Source: JAKZVK01 sp965261065
GTDB taxonomy: Bacteria > Acidobacteriota > Terriglobia > Bryobacterales > UBA6623
Direction of reading: 5' to 3'
DNA: 64,000 nt
Assembly: GCA_965261065.1 (NCBI GenBank)
Contig: OZ253444.1
Location: 7,316,001-7,380,000 of the forward strand
In this document: piece by piece, positions 1-8,472 of the stretch
Numbering within the stretch: position 1 is the first letter of the stretch
How the letters are laid out: each line of letters starts with the position of its first letter
Notes under the pieces: generated by a model
Told to the model about the DNA's origin: nothing
The model's database searches: none
What the model saw: the letters and a program-made list of their open reading frames with translations, nothing else
Position numbers and translations under genes: made by a program

Positions 1-849
1 CAGGGCCTTGGCGTGGTGGAGGATGCCTCCCATGAACCAGCGCGCCAGTTGCGAGAGGCCGAGGTCGTCGCTGTCGTCGAGGAAGAGGTTCTTTCCCGAC
101 TGCGCGTCGGCCAGGCTCATGTGATAGTGGGTGCCGTTGCCGGTGAGGTTTGCAAAGGGCTTCGGCATGAAGGTGGCCCAGAGGCCGTGCTGCTCCGCGA
201 TGGTGCGGACCATCCACTTGAAAAAGGTGTTGCGGTCGGCCGTGGTGAGAGCGTCGGCGTAGGACCAGTTGATCTCGAATTGGCAGTTGGCGTCTTCGTG
301 GTCGTTGGCGTAGGGCGCCCATCCCAGCCCCTGCATGTAGCCGATCAGCTCGGTCATCAGGTCGAGATTGCGATGCAGGGCGCGCAGGTCGTAGCAGGGC
401 TTCTCGAGACGGTCGTACACGTCCCAGGGGGCGAATTGGCCGCTGTCGTTTTCCTTGAGCAACATGAACTCGGGCTCGACGCCCACGTTCAGGACGTAGC
501 CCTGCTCGGCGGCCTTGGCGAGTTGACGCATGAGGATCGTGCGCGGACAGTAGGGCCACGGCTCGCCGTCGACATGGAGGTTCCCGGCCAGCCAGGCGAT
601 GTTGTTGCGCCACGGCACGACGGTGAGCGAGCTGAGATCGGGGATGCTCATGATGTCGGTGTCGTGGGGGCCTTGGCCGAGATGTCCCGCGGCGAAGCCG
701 GCAAAGCCCGCGCCCTCGCGGACCATTTCGTCGAAATTGGTCGACGGCACGAGCTTCGCCTTGGGCGCGCCACCCATCTCGACGAAGGAGCATAGAAAGT
801 ACTCGATGTGCTCTTTTTCGATGCGTTTCTTTACGTCGTCCGCTGTCAC
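1..849 (-). CDS. gmaS: Gamma-glutamylmethylamide synthetase (glutamine synthetase family), 3' end cut by window start
   Basis: Glutamine synthetase-family ligase that should join methylamine to glutamate using ATP, the entry step of the N-methylglutamate pathway. The minus strand is open from a GTG at 849 to the window edge (283 codons). It shows the GS N-domain, a VGVEPEFMLL strand carrying metal-binding Glu, and the catalytic-domain block FMPKPFANLTGNGTHYHMSL. AGGAGG lies 5 nt before the GTG, which fixes the start. About 150 C-terminal residues are missing. It is the last visible gene of the mgs-mgd cluster, 372 bp after mgdA. Sequence alone cannot exclude an ordinary GlnT-type glutamine synthetase. 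The GmaS call rests on the neighbouring mgs and mgd genes. Confidence 0.85.
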   Translation of the reverse strand, partial: MTADDVKKRIEKEHIEYFLCSFVEMGGAPKAKLVPSTNFDEMVREGAGFAGFAAGHLGQGPHDTDIMSIPDLSSLTVVPWRNNIAWLAGNLHVDGEPWPYCPRTILMRQLAKAAEQGYVLNVGVEPEFMLLKENDSGQFAPWDVYDRLEKPCYDLRALHRNLDLMTELIGYMQGLGWAPYANDHEDANCQFEINWSYADALTTADRNTFFKWMVRTIAEQHGLWATFMPKPFANLTGNGTHYHMSLADAQSGKNLFLDDSDDLGLSQLARWFMGGILHHAKAL

Positions 850-854
850 GTTCG

Positions 855-860
855 CCTCCT
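855..860 (-). promoter_or_regulatory. Ribosome binding site of gmaS
   Basis: A perfect AGGAGG (read on the minus strand) lies 5 nt before the GTG at 849. It decides the non-ATG start of gmaS. Confidence 0.75.
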
Positions 861-1018
861 GAAGGTTGTGAGTATGTTAGTTTGCCGGCGAGGTCTTCGA
901 CCTCAAAGCGGTAGGTCGACCGTCGACGGCGTGAGGCGCCTAGAGGCCTGTGGTGAGAGCCAGTATTTCGGGTGCGTGCGTTCGGCGAACCCCACATGTT
1001 GCAGCAATGCGTGGCAGC

Positions 1019-1038
1019 GGGCACGGCATGCCGTGCCC
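1019..1038. repeat. REP-like palindrome, copy 1
   Basis: Perfect 20-bp palindrome GGGCACGGCATGCCGTGCCC followed by CTACA. The same palindrome and tail recur at 42801-42820, with variants at 6163, 6252, 45512 and 45601. Confidence 0.85.
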
Positions 1039-1101
1039 CTACATTGCGATTCGCGCGGTTCTCGGTTTTGCCGCGGGCTGCTAGAGGCCTCGGAGAGGCC
1101 C

Positions 1102-1144
1102 CAGGGTTCGTGCCGGACCGCTCCCTGACGGTCACGGCTCGGTT
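1102..1144. repeat. 43-bp direct repeat, copy 1
   Basis: Identical over 43 bp to 9534-9576, in the same orientation. It contains the hairpin GACCG-CTCCCTGA-CGGTC, extended outward by GCCG/CGGC. Sequence upstream of the 43 bp is also related between the copies but diverged. The two copies bracket the mgs-mgd genes. Confidence 0.85.
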
Positions 1145-1221
1145 TTGCGGCACGCTTGTTGAAAACTTGACACTCTTGTTTGGTTGTTGCGCCTTCATAC
1201 GACTAGTGAATCGGTTCCTTT

Positions 1222-2430
1222 CTAATGAGACACCGCCGCGGCCGCCTTTTCGCCCACCAAGTCTCCGGTGCGGAAACGGCCGGGGGTGAAGGGCGCGATG
1301 ACGTCGGGTGTTTGCTTTGTCGCGATCAGTTCCGCGAGATAGCGGCCGGCCGCCGGGGCCGCCTTGAAGCCGTAGGTCCCCCAGCCGACATCGACGTAGA
1401 AGTTGCTCACGTCTTCGGCGGCGCCGATGATCGGGGCGAAGTCGGGCGTCATGTCGCAGATGCCCGCCCACTGGCGCAAGACCTTGATGTGGTGTAACTG
1501 CGGGAACAGCTCGAGCGCCGAGGCGGCCATGTGTTCGAGCGTCGGCAGCGTGCTGGCCATGCTGTAGGACTGATAGGGATCGATCTCGGCGCCGATGACC
1601 AGTTCGCCCCTCGACGTCTGATTGACGTAGACATGCAGGCTGGCGGACACGATGACCGTATCGAGAAACGGCTTGAGCGGCTCGGTCACGCAGGCTTGCA
1701 ACGGGTGGGTAACGATCGGCATCGCCACGCCGGCCATGTCGCAGATGGTGGTGGCCCACCCCGCCGTCGCGTTGACCACGGCACCCGCCGCGATGTCGCC
1801 TCGGTTCGTTACGACTTTGTCGGCGCGCCCGTTCTCCACCCTAATGCCGGTCGCCTCGGTGTAGGGATGGATTTCGATGCCCATGCGGTCGCAGGCTCGG
1901 GCGTAACCCCAGACGACGGCATCGTGGCGGATGATGCCGCCTGGCGGGTGGTAGAGCGCGGCCATGATAGGGTACCGGGGCCTGTCACTGCAGTCAATGC
2001 CAGGGACGAGTTTTTGGATTTCGTCGGGTCCGATGATGCGGCTGTTGACGCCCATCAGTTGGTTGGTTTCAGACCGCACGCGCAGGCCTGAAACGGCGGT
2101 GTCGGTGTGCCCCAGCGTCATGTGGCCGCACTGGCTGAACAGGACGTTCCAGCCCAACTCGCTCGACATCTGTTCGTAAAGCTTGAGCGACGCGTCGTAG
2201 AACGCTACGCCTTGGGGCGTGCGGTAGTTCGAGCGCAGAATGGCGGTGTTGCGTCCGCTGGCGCCCGCGCCGAGGTACGACTTTTCGAGCAGAGCGATCT
2301 TGCGGACGCCGAACATCTTGCCGAGGTAGTAGGCCGTGGCGAGTCCGTGCACGCCGGCGCCGATGATGACGACGTCGTAGGACGGCTTGAGGTCGTGGGT
2401 GCGCCACATGCGGTCTTTGTCGAGTTGCAT
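1222..2430 (-). CDS. mgdA: N-methylglutamate dehydrogenase subunit A (SoxB-like beta subunit)
   Basis: FAD-dependent amine-oxidising subunit, expected to carry the active site that oxidises the N-methyl group of N-methylglutamate. The 402-aa protein has the Rossmann FAD motif GAGVHG at residues 24-29. A GGIIRHDAVVWG block has His169 close to where sarcosine oxidase beta subunits attach FMN covalently (family knowledge; residue match inferred). The ATG at 2430 was chosen because it leaves 8 nt after the mgdD stop and puts the FAD motif near the N-terminus. The longer in-frame extension would overlap mgdD. Subunit order here is D-A-G-B rather than the usual B-D-A-G. It could be sarcosine oxidase beta if the mgs/gmaS context were ignored. 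Confidence 0.85.
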   Translation of the reverse strand: MQLDKDRMWRTHDLKPSYDVVIIGAGVHGLATAYYLGKMFGVRKIALLEKSYLGAGASGRNTAILRSNYRTPQGVAFYDASLKLYEQMSSELGWNVLFSQCGHMTLGHTDTAVSGLRVRSETNQLMGVNSRIIGPDEIQKLVPGIDCSDRPRYPIMAALYHPPGGIIRHDAVVWGYARACDRMGIEIHPYTEATGIRVENGRADKVVTNRGDIAAGAVVNATAGWATTICDMAGVAMPIVTHPLQACVTEPLKPFLDTVIVSASLHVYVNQTSRGELVIGAEIDPYQSYSMASTLPTLEHMAASALELFPQLHHIKVLRQWAGICDMTPDFAPIIGAAEDVSNFYVDVGWGTYGFKAAPAAGRYLAELIATKQTPDVIAPFTPGRFRTGDLVGEKAAAAVSH

Positions 2431-2438
2431 GGTGTGGC

Positions 2439-3143
2439 TTAGTGGTTCCCGGCCTTTCGTAGCAACTGATGGGCAGCGAGGCCGAAGGGGGTGATGTTGA
2501 ACTCCTTGCCGGCGTGCATGACGGCTTCCCAGAACCACTCGCCGAATTCGCGTCCGGTGAGGAGCCAGTAGGCGGGCAGCGCGCCGAGGTCGTCGCGAAC
2601 GATGATGGCGTGGATGTGTTCGACCTCGGCCTGCGCGCTCGCTGAGTTGGGAAGGGCCGCGTCGGAGACGTCGAGGCTGGTGAGCTTACGCAGAATGTCG
2701 ATGCTGCGGGGTCCGGCGAGCAGGAACGACGCGTAGACGGAGGTGACGTCGGTCGTGTAGAAGGGTGGTGGGTCTGATTTCGACGACGGCCGGCTGAGCG
2801 AGTCGAGGCTGGTTTCAACGGCGGGTCGCGCATCGAGGTCGCAGGTGACGAGGTAGTGGCCGCGGCCGAGCTTGTAGGCGTGGCTCTTGTCGGCGAGGTC
2901 GGGTGCGGCGGTGAGTTCGCTGCCATTGAGCGCGAACTTGGGGAGCCAGCCGCAGTCAGCGAGCCCGACGCCGGTGCGGGTTTGCGCGGCTTCGTCTTTG
3001 GGCGAACCGAAGTGATCGGAGGCCTCCCACCCGGACAGCTCGACACGCGTGGCGCCCATGCGTTCGTGCAGCGCAGAGAGCGCGGTGCGTTTCACGGCCG
3101 GGCTGGTTTCTTCGGCAGGCATGGTGTTGTCGGTCCGGGCCAC
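2439..3143 (-). CDS. mgdD: N-methylglutamate dehydrogenase subunit D (SoxG-like gamma subunit)
   Basis: 234-aa SoxG-type subunit of the heterotetrameric amine dehydrogenase/oxidase. It is distantly related to GcvT folate-binding folds and ends in a typical ITPFGLAAHQLLRK block. The GTG at 3143 overlaps the mgdC TAG stop by one base (TAGTG), an arrangement typical of translational coupling. An ATG 21 nt further in (3122) is the alternative start. Residues about 105-135 contain a Pro/Ser-rich stretch. It is assigned by order between SoxA- and SoxB-like genes and by overall resemblance, since gamma subunits have few diagnostic residues. Confidence 0.8.
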   Translation of the reverse strand: MARTDNTMPAEETSPAVKRTALSALHERMGATRVELSGWEASDHFGSPKDEAAQTRTGVGLADCGWLPKFALNGSELTAAPDLADKSHAYKLGRGHYLVTCDLDARPAVETSLDSLSRPSSKSDPPPFYTTDVTSVYASFLLAGPRSIDILRKLTSLDVSDAALPNSASAQAEVEHIHAIIVRDDLGALPAYWLLTGREFGEWFWEAVMHAGKEFNITPFGLAAHQLLRKAGNH

Positions 3144-5839
3144 TACATCCGCAGCCGTTCGCCCTCCGGATCATAAAAGGCCGCCTGCTGCACGCGCGCC
3201 TTGGCGAGCTTACCGGCGACACGCACGTCGATCTTGGCGCCGTCATCTGCCAAAGCGGCGTCGACCCAAGCCATGCCGACGACGCGGCCGTTGACGGGCG
3301 AGTAGCGCGCGCTGGTGACGCGTCCCGCCGGGCTCCCGTTGACGACGACCGCGGAGCCGTCTTCCGGCAACCCGTCCTCGGTCATCACGAAACCGATCAG
3401 GCGCTCGCGCATCTCGGCGGACTGCAGGCTCACGAGCGCGGGCTTGCCGATGAAGTCGTCTTTGTCGAGCTTCGCGACCCAGGCCATGTCGGCTTCGAAC
3501 GGGTTGCTCAGCGCGTCGGTGTCGACGCCGGCGATGACGTGCTTCTTGTCGAGCCGCAACATGCGCTGCGCCTCGACGCCGAAGGGACGGATGCAGAACG
3601 ACTCTCCCGCCGACAGCAGCGACCGCCATACGTGTGTTCCGTACTCGGCGGGCACGTGAACTTCCCATCCTGCCTCGCCGACGAAGCCAATGCGCATCAG
3701 GATGGCCGGTGCGCCGGCGACCAAACCCTGGCGGCAGGCCATGTAGCGGAAGGCACCGGTCGAGAGATCGATGTCGGTGAGACGCGAAAGCACATCGCGC
3801 GCGTTGGGACCGGCGACGTTTACGGACGAGCGGCCGCCGGTGACGTTGGTGATGTGCACGTCCCAGCCGGTGCCGATGAGCCACCACTCGAGCCACTGCA
3901 CAACGAAGTCGAGATTGCCGGTGGTGGTGGTGAGGTAGTAGGAGTCGGGGGCGAGGCGCGAGATGGTACCGTCGTCGAGAATGATGCCGGTGTCGTCGCA
4001 GATGACGGCATAGCGGACGCGTCCGACCTTCAGGTCTGCGAAGCGATGGGTGTAGACCTTGTCGAGCAGCTTGCCGGCGTCGCGGCCCTGGACTTCGATT
4101 TTCCCGAGGGGACCGACGTCGACGACCCCGACGCGCTGGCGTACGGCGCGGTACTCGTTCTCGATGCACTGGCGCCGGGTGAGTGCCGGGTCGCTGTGGT
4201 AGTAGTGTGGGCGCTTCCACTGCCCCATGTTCATCCAGACCGCGCCGAGGGCCTCGTGCTCGTGGTGCAGCGGGCTGCGCTTGATGGGCGGGTGCCGCGG
4301 GCCGGCGAGCGCTCCCAACGAGACGGGCGGGTTCGACGGGCGGCTGGTGGTCACGCCGGTCTGGCCCATCGAGCGGTTGGTCTCGCGCGCGCAGACGGCG
4401 ATCGATGAGAGTTGGCACATGCGGCCCTGGCACGGCCCCATCGATACGGTCGTGTAGCGCTTGATGGTTTCGATCTGGTCGAAGCCCTCGCGGACGGCTT
4501 TGCGGAGGTCGCGGGTGGTGACGTCTTCGCAGAGGCAGACGTAGCACGACTTCGAATCGGGGAGGGTTTCGGGCGGCATCGTGTGGACGGGCGTGAGATT
4601 CTCGCCGGTGACCTCACCCACGGCCGCGATGTTTGCGGGAAGGTCGGTCGGAAGGAAGGCGCCTTTCGATTCGTCCCACGTGAGCTTGGCGCCGGCTTGG
4701 TGCAGGAGCCCGGCGTCGGGGATCTGATGGCCGCACACCACGAGGAGGTCGCAACGTACGAGTCCGTTGGTGGTTCGGACGCCGCGCACCTTGCCACGAC
4801 CGCTGGCTGCGATGACTTGGCCGCAGGGTATCGTTGCGGCGACTTCAGTCCCCGCGTCGCGGAGCCTCGCGGCTATAGCCTCGGCCCTGGGGCCTTCCCC
4901 GATGATGACGGCGCGCTCGCGCGGCTGAATGCCATAGAGGCCGATCAGCCGCTCGACGGCGGAGCTGAGCATGATGCCGACCAGGTCGTTGTTCTCGAAC
5001 AGCAGCGGGGCCTCGTAACATCCGGTGGCGACCGTTACGCTCTTTGCGCGTACATGGATCAAGCGCTCGCGGGCGGAATCGTGCGGCCGTGGCTGTAGGA
5101 CGCCGAGCAGGTTGCCTTCGTAGAGCCCGAAGCATTGCGAGCCTGAGTAGATGTCGACGGTCTTCAGCTCGCGGAGCTGCGCCAGCACGGCGTCGAGTTC
5201 GGCCCGACCGTCGGGGGCGTATCGCAGATGACCGCCCAGATCGGGCTGATCGTCGATCAACGTCACGCCCTTGCCTTGGCCGGCCTGCTCGATGGCCGCG
5301 GCGAGTCCCGCCGGCCCACCACCGACGACCGCCACATCGGTGTTCACGTGGAGGTGCTCGTAATGAGGGAACTCTCCCGCGACCTGATCGATCGTGGGTG
5401 GCGCTTCTCCCAATCCGGCGACGCGCCGAATCGCGGGCTCGACCGTTTTCCAAGCGCGGAGGCTGGTGAAGTTCTTGTAGTACCAGCCCACGGGCATCAA
5501 CGGAGAGAGCAGCTTCTGGGCGGGCGCCAGCAAATCGAACTCGAGCGATGGGAAAACGTTTTGGGGCTTGACGACCATCGGGGTACGGCCGGGGATGCCC
5601 GCGCGGACGGGGCTGGTACAGGCGCGCACGTTGGGCACGCCGTCGACGTTCATGAGGCAGTTTGGGCAGCGGCCGGCGGCGCAGAGGAGCCCGCGCGGAC
5701 GGTGGGTCTTGAAGCCACGGCTGAAGACGCGGATGCCGGCGCGGAATAGCGCCGAGCCGATGGTGTCGCCCGGGTGGGCGTGGATCGTTCGGCCGTTGAA
5801 GGAGAACGCAAGTTCGCTGTTTTCGCTGTCAGCCGCCAA
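3143..5839 (-). CDS. mgdC: N-methylglutamate dehydrogenase subunit C (SoxA-like alpha subunit)
   Basis: 898-aa alpha subunit. In order it has a ferredoxin-like N-domain (about 1-90); an NAD/FAD Rossmann domain with VVGGGPAG (about 170-420); a cysteine-rich BFD-like stretch with CLC near residue 434 and CQGRMC about 40 residues on; and a C-terminal GcvT-like folate-binding half (about 525-898). The N-domain keeps C53, C58, C61 and C74 (C-x4-C-x2-C-x12-C), the [2Fe-2S] spacing. Two Fe-S sites are therefore possible, one at each cysteine group. The folate domain should capture the released one-carbon unit on tetrahydrofolate. TTG at 5839 follows AAGGGGG by 4 nt and overlaps the mgdB stop by 11 nt. 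Confidence 0.88.
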   Translation of the reverse strand: MAADSENSELAFSFNGRTIHAHPGDTIGSALFRAGIRVFSRGFKTHRPRGLLCAAGRCPNCLMNVDGVPNVRACTSPVRAGIPGRTPMVVKPQNVFPSLEFDLLAPAQKLLSPLMPVGWYYKNFTSLRAWKTVEPAIRRVAGLGEAPPTIDQVAGEFPHYEHLHVNTDVAVVGGGPAGLAAAIEQAGQGKGVTLIDDQPDLGGHLRYAPDGRAELDAVLAQLRELKTVDIYSGSQCFGLYEGNLLGVLQPRPHDSARERLIHVRAKSVTVATGCYEAPLLFENNDLVGIMLSSAVERLIGLYGIQPRERAVIIGEGPRAEAIAARLRDAGTEVAATIPCGQVIAASGRGKVRGVRTTNGLVRCDLLVVCGHQIPDAGLLHQAGAKLTWDESKGAFLPTDLPANIAAVGEVTGENLTPVHTMPPETLPDSKSCYVCLCEDVTTRDLRKAVREGFDQIETIKRYTTVSMGPCQGRMCQLSSIAVCARETNRSMGQTGVTTSRPSNPPVSLGALAGPRHPPIKRSPLHHEHEALGAVWMNMGQWKRPHYYHSDPALTRRQCIENEYRAVRQRVGVVDVGPLGKIEVQGRDAGKLLDKVYTHRFADLKVGRVRYAVICDDTGIILDDGTISRLAPDSYYLTTTTGNLDFVVQWLEWWLIGTGWDVHITNVTGGRSSVNVAGPNARDVLSRLTDIDLSTGAFRYMACRQGLVAGAPAILMRIGFVGEAGWEVHVPAEYGTHVWRSLLSAGESFCIRPFGVEAQRMLRLDKKHVIAGVDTDALSNPFEADMAWVAKLDKDDFIGKPALVSLQSAEMRERLIGFVMTEDGLPEDGSAVVVNGSPAGRVTSARYSPVNGRVVGMAWVDAALADDGAKIDVRVAGKLAKARVQQAAFYDPEGERLRM

Positions 5840-6107
5840 GAGGCCCCCTTGGGCTTTCGTCGGGGAAGAAGGCCTCGATCACTTTGTTGGTCTTGGTGTT
5901 GCGGATGGCCTGAATCCACTGGCGGCACCCGGAGCGGTGGTACCACCACTCGGTTTGTTCGCCCGATTTGTTGGCGCGAACGTAACGGTAGCGGTGCCAC
6001 TCTTCCTCAGAGGCGTTCACCTGCGGGCGCTCGATGACCTCACCGCCAAAACGGAATTCATAGACGCTGCGGCCGCCGCACTCGGGACAAGGGATCTGAA
6101 ACGACAT
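5829..6107 (-). CDS. mgdB: N-methylglutamate dehydrogenase subunit B (SoxD-like delta subunit)
   Basis: 92-aa zinc-binding small subunit. C7, C10, H57 and C61 (PCPECGG and YHRSGCRQW) match the Zn site of sarcosine oxidase delta subunits. It is normal length for the family. It is the first gene of the mgd block, overlaps mgdC by 11 nt, and is separated from upstream mgsC by 313 bp containing two palindromes. It may therefore have its own promoter, though none was recognised. Confidence 0.88.
   Translation of the reverse strand: MSFQIPCPECGGRSVYEFRFGGEVIERPQVNASEEEWHRYRYVRANKSGEQTEWWYHRSGCRQWIQAIRNTKTNKVIEAFFPDESPRGPLGG
5844..5850 (-). promoter_or_regulatory. Ribosome binding site of mgdC (TTG start)
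   Basis: AAGGGGG on the minus strand ends 4 nt before a TTG codon at 5839 and lies inside the 3' end of mgdB. It supports the unusual TTG start. Confidence 0.6.
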
Positions 6108-6162
6108 TGCTAACTATCCAAGGGCTCCGCTCTTGACATCCCGGAGCGTCGAGGATACAGCG

Positions 6163-6189
6163 TGTAGGGGCGGACCGCCGTGTCCGCCC
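6163..6189. repeat. REP-like palindrome, copy 2
   Basis: Imperfect palindrome built on GGGGCGGACCGC. On the minus strand it ends with the shared CCCCTACA tail. Same repeat family as 1019, 6252, 42801, 45512 and 45601. Confidence 0.75.
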
Positions 6190-6251
6190 TGCCGGCGCTT
6201 GGCAGTGGGCCTGGCTTGGTGTTGGCAACGAAACGCAACGGAGCGGCACCG

Positions 6252-6278
6252 GGGTGGACGCAGCGGTCCACCCCTACA
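6252..6278. repeat. REP-like palindrome, copy 3
   Basis: Imperfect palindrome GGGTGGACGC/GCGGTCCACCC followed by CTACA on the plus strand. It is opposite in orientation to the copy at 6163. Confidence 0.75.
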
Positions 6279-6420
6279 CCACCAATCGAGCCCGGGGGCC
6301 CGCGGCCGGGAGGCATTGCCTAATGAGTACAGAATCCTCCTTTCGCTGTGCATAAGCAGCTATTGCTTGTTCTCTTGGGGCAGGGCAGAGTGGATCGAGT
6401 GCGGTTGCATACAAGGGTAT

Positions 6421-7755
6421 TCAGTCTCGTGCACCCCAAACCCGTCTCGTTCCCGCAAGGGGGACTTCGCAAATCGCGGAAGCCTCGGCGGTTAGAGCGG
6501 CCATGTCTTCGGGCTCGAGATTGTGGACATCGGACTTGCCGCAAGCACGAGCCAGCATCTGGATTTCGAGCGTCATAGCGCGCAGCAGGTTCGTCACGCG
6601 CTCGGCGGCTTCCTCAATGGGCAACCGCGCCATCAGTTCCGGATCTTGTGTCGTTACCCCAACCGGGCATCGGCCTGTGTGGCAGTGATGGCAGAAGTGT
6701 GGCTCCGCTCCCAACTTTTGATAGTCCTCGACCCACAGCGGCTTGTTGCAGTTGAGCGCAATGAGCGCCGCCGTACCGATGTAGACGGCATCGGCGCCGA
6801 GCGCCATCGCTTTGGCGGCGTCGACCCCGTCGCGAATACCGCCGGCGATGATCAACTGCACCTCGCCGTAGACGCCGCTGGCTTCCAGTGCCCGGCGTGC
6901 TTCGCAAACCGCGGCCAGGGTCGGGATGCCGGTGTGCTCCTGCATGATCGCGGGAGACGCGCCGGTGCCGCCTTCCATACCGTCGACAACCACGACGTCC
7001 GCACCAGCCTTGACGGCCAGTTTCACGTCGTCGTAGACGCGGCTCGCGCCCAGTTTCACGAAGATCGGCACCTGCCAACCGGTGGCCTCGCGCAACTCCT
7101 CGATCTTGATGATCATGTCGTCGGGGCCGAGCATGTCGGGATGACGCGCCGGGCTGCGTTGGTCGACCCCCACCGGCAGGTCGCGCTGCTTGGCGATGAC
7201 CTCGGAGACCTTCGATTCCAGCAACAGGCCGCCGGTGCCAGGTTTCGCGCCCTGGCCGATGGTCAGCTCAATGGCGTCGGCTTTGCGCATGTCGTGGATG
7301 TTGATGCCGTAGCGCGACGGGAGCACCTCGTAGATCAGCGTTTGGCTATGCTCGCGCTCGGCCGCCAGCATGCCGCCGTCGCCGGTGGTATTCGACGACC
7401 CGATGGCGGACGCTCCCTTGGCCAAAGCCACCTTCGCGTTGTAAGAGAGCGCCCCCCAACTCATGCCTGTGATCATGATCGGGATGTCGAGCTCGATCGG
7501 CTTCTCGGCGTAGCGCGTTCCCAGGACCGTTTTCGAGGAGCATTTCTCGCGGTAGCCCTCGAGCGGAATCCGCGTCAGCGAGCAGGGGAGAAAGGTCAGG
7601 TCGTCGAACGTCGCCCAGCAGCGCTCGCGCAGCGTGCCGTAGCCACGAATGCGATAGATCCCGGTTTCCGCCTTGGTCTGGATGTCGTCGATGACGCGCG
7701 ACGAGAATAGGCCGCTCGCCTGGAGGGTTGGCCGGGGCGGGGATGAGTCTGCCAT
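6421..7755 (-). CDS. mgsC: N-methylglutamate synthase subunit C (glutamate synthase FMN-domain family)
   Basis: 444-aa FMN-dependent barrel like the synthase domain of GltB. Expected to transfer methylamine from gamma-glutamylmethylamide to 2-oxoglutarate as part of MgsABC. Visible motifs are the FMN-binding ITGMSWGALSYNAK segment, GQGAKPGTGG, the GMEGGTGASP loop, and the CHHCHTGRCPVG cysteine cluster near residues 353-364 that holds the 3Fe-4S centre in glutamate synthases. It starts 6 nt after mgsB. The stand-alone domain (not the full 1500-aa GltB) is what MgsC looks like. Rhizobial GlxD-type proteins are the closest alternative name. Confidence 0.88.
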   Translation of the reverse strand: MADSSPPRPTLQASGLFSSRVIDDIQTKAETGIYRIRGYGTLRERCWATFDDLTFLPCSLTRIPLEGYREKCSSKTVLGTRYAEKPIELDIPIMITGMSWGALSYNAKVALAKGASAIGSSNTTGDGGMLAAEREHSQTLIYEVLPSRYGINIHDMRKADAIELTIGQGAKPGTGGLLLESKVSEVIAKQRDLPVGVDQRSPARHPDMLGPDDMIIKIEELREATGWQVPIFVKLGASRVYDDVKLAVKAGADVVVVDGMEGGTGASPAIMQEHTGIPTLAAVCEARRALEASGVYGEVQLIIAGGIRDGVDAAKAMALGADAVYIGTAALIALNCNKPLWVEDYQKLGAEPHFCHHCHTGRCPVGVTTQDPELMARLPIEEAAERVTNLLRAMTLEIQMLARACGKSDVHNLEPEDMAALTAEASAICEVPLAGTRRVWGARD

Positions 7756-7761
7756 GAATCT

Positions 7762-8472
7762 CTACAGGGCCTCCTGCCAGGTCTTCCACTCACCCCGATC
7801 GAAGTTCCACAGCTTACGTCCGGCGACGATTTTTTTGAACTGGGCGGCCGACGGTTTCGAATCTCGAATCGACGCCGGCAGGTTTTGCGTCAGCGTGCTT
7901 TCGAGAAGCTCGATGTCATCGTTCGACAGGTCGGCGAAGACGGCGTCGCCGCCCAGGTCGTCGGCCCGGCCGCCCACGTAGCAAACCGTCTCGTACATCG
8001 AATCCCCAAACGCTTCGCCCGCATCGCCGCAGACGATCAGCGCACCTTTTTGCCCCATGAAACCTGACATGTAGCCGCAGTTGCCCGCCACCAAGACGGT
8101 CCCGCCTTTCATGGATACGCCCGTGCGGGCGGCGGCGGCGCCGTGGATTACCACGGTGCCGCCCCGGATAGCGGCCGCGGCGCTGTTGCCGGCGTTCCCT
8201 TTGACGACAACGTTGCCGGCCAGCATCGACTCCGCCAAGCCCCAGCCGGCGCTGCCCTCGACCACGACGCTCGCTCCGTCGATGAGCCCGGCGCAGTAGT
8301 AGCCGACACTGCCTTGGAACGTGACCTTGCCCGGCGAAAGCAGAGCGACGCCTAGGTTGTGGCGCGCGGCCGGCTGGGCAACGACGAGGTCACTTTCGCC
8401 CGCCGCCAGCCGCCGCCGAAGTTCCTCGTTCACTTCGCGGACGGTGCGCCCTTCACAAGTCAGTTCCGCCAT
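7762..8472 (-). CDS. mgsB: N-methylglutamate synthase subunit B (GXGXG domain)
   Basis: 236-aa protein made of the right-handed beta-helix seen at the C-terminus of GltB. It shows repeated Gly motifs in register: VEGSAGWGL, VKGNAGNSA, IHGAAAARTG, VAGNCGYMSG and VCGDAGEAFG, between about residues 65 and 165. It has no catalytic residues of its own and should scaffold MgsA and MgsC. It overlaps mgsA by 13 nt and is followed 6 nt later by mgsC, so the three genes are almost certainly one transcript. Confidence 0.88.
   Translation of the reverse strand: MAELTCEGRTVREVNEELRRRLAAGESDLVVAQPAARHNLGVALLSPGKVTFQGSVGYYCAGLIDGASVVVEGSAGWGLAESMLAGNVVVKGNAGNSAAAAIRGGTVVIHGAAAARTGVSMKGGTVLVAGNCGYMSGFMGQKGALIVCGDAGEAFGDSMYETVCYVGGRADDLGGDAVFADLSNDDIELLESTLTQNLPASIRDSKPSAAQFKKIVAGRKLWNFDRGEWKTWQEAL

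Larger units (their letters stand above)
850..1221. other. Intergenic gap between mgdA and gmaS
   Basis: 372 bp with no convincing gene on either strand. It holds the gmaS ribosome binding site, a perfect 20-bp palindrome (1019-1038) and one copy of a 43-bp repeat (1102-1144). These structures could form hairpins in an mgdA-gmaS transcript. A separate gmaS promoter is possible but none was recognised. Confidence 0.6.
6108..6420. other. Gap between mgsC and mgdB with two palindromes
   Basis: 313 bp without a gene inside an otherwise tightly packed set of genes. It carries two REP-like palindromes (6163-6189 and 6252-6278) in opposite orientation, about 60 bp apart. It could separate mgs and mgd into two transcripts or set their ratio by RNA processing. 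Confidence 0.6.

Noticed and set aside
13..795. Long plus-strand open frame opposite gmaS (260 codons)
   Set aside because: The reverse strand encodes glutamine-synthetase motifs over the same bases. The plus-strand reading is Val/Gly/Arg-rich and has no domain; it is a shadow of GC-rich DNA.
6523..7710. 395-codon plus-strand frame over mgsC
   Set aside because: Antisense to an FMN-domain protein with full motifs; no recognisable domain of its own.
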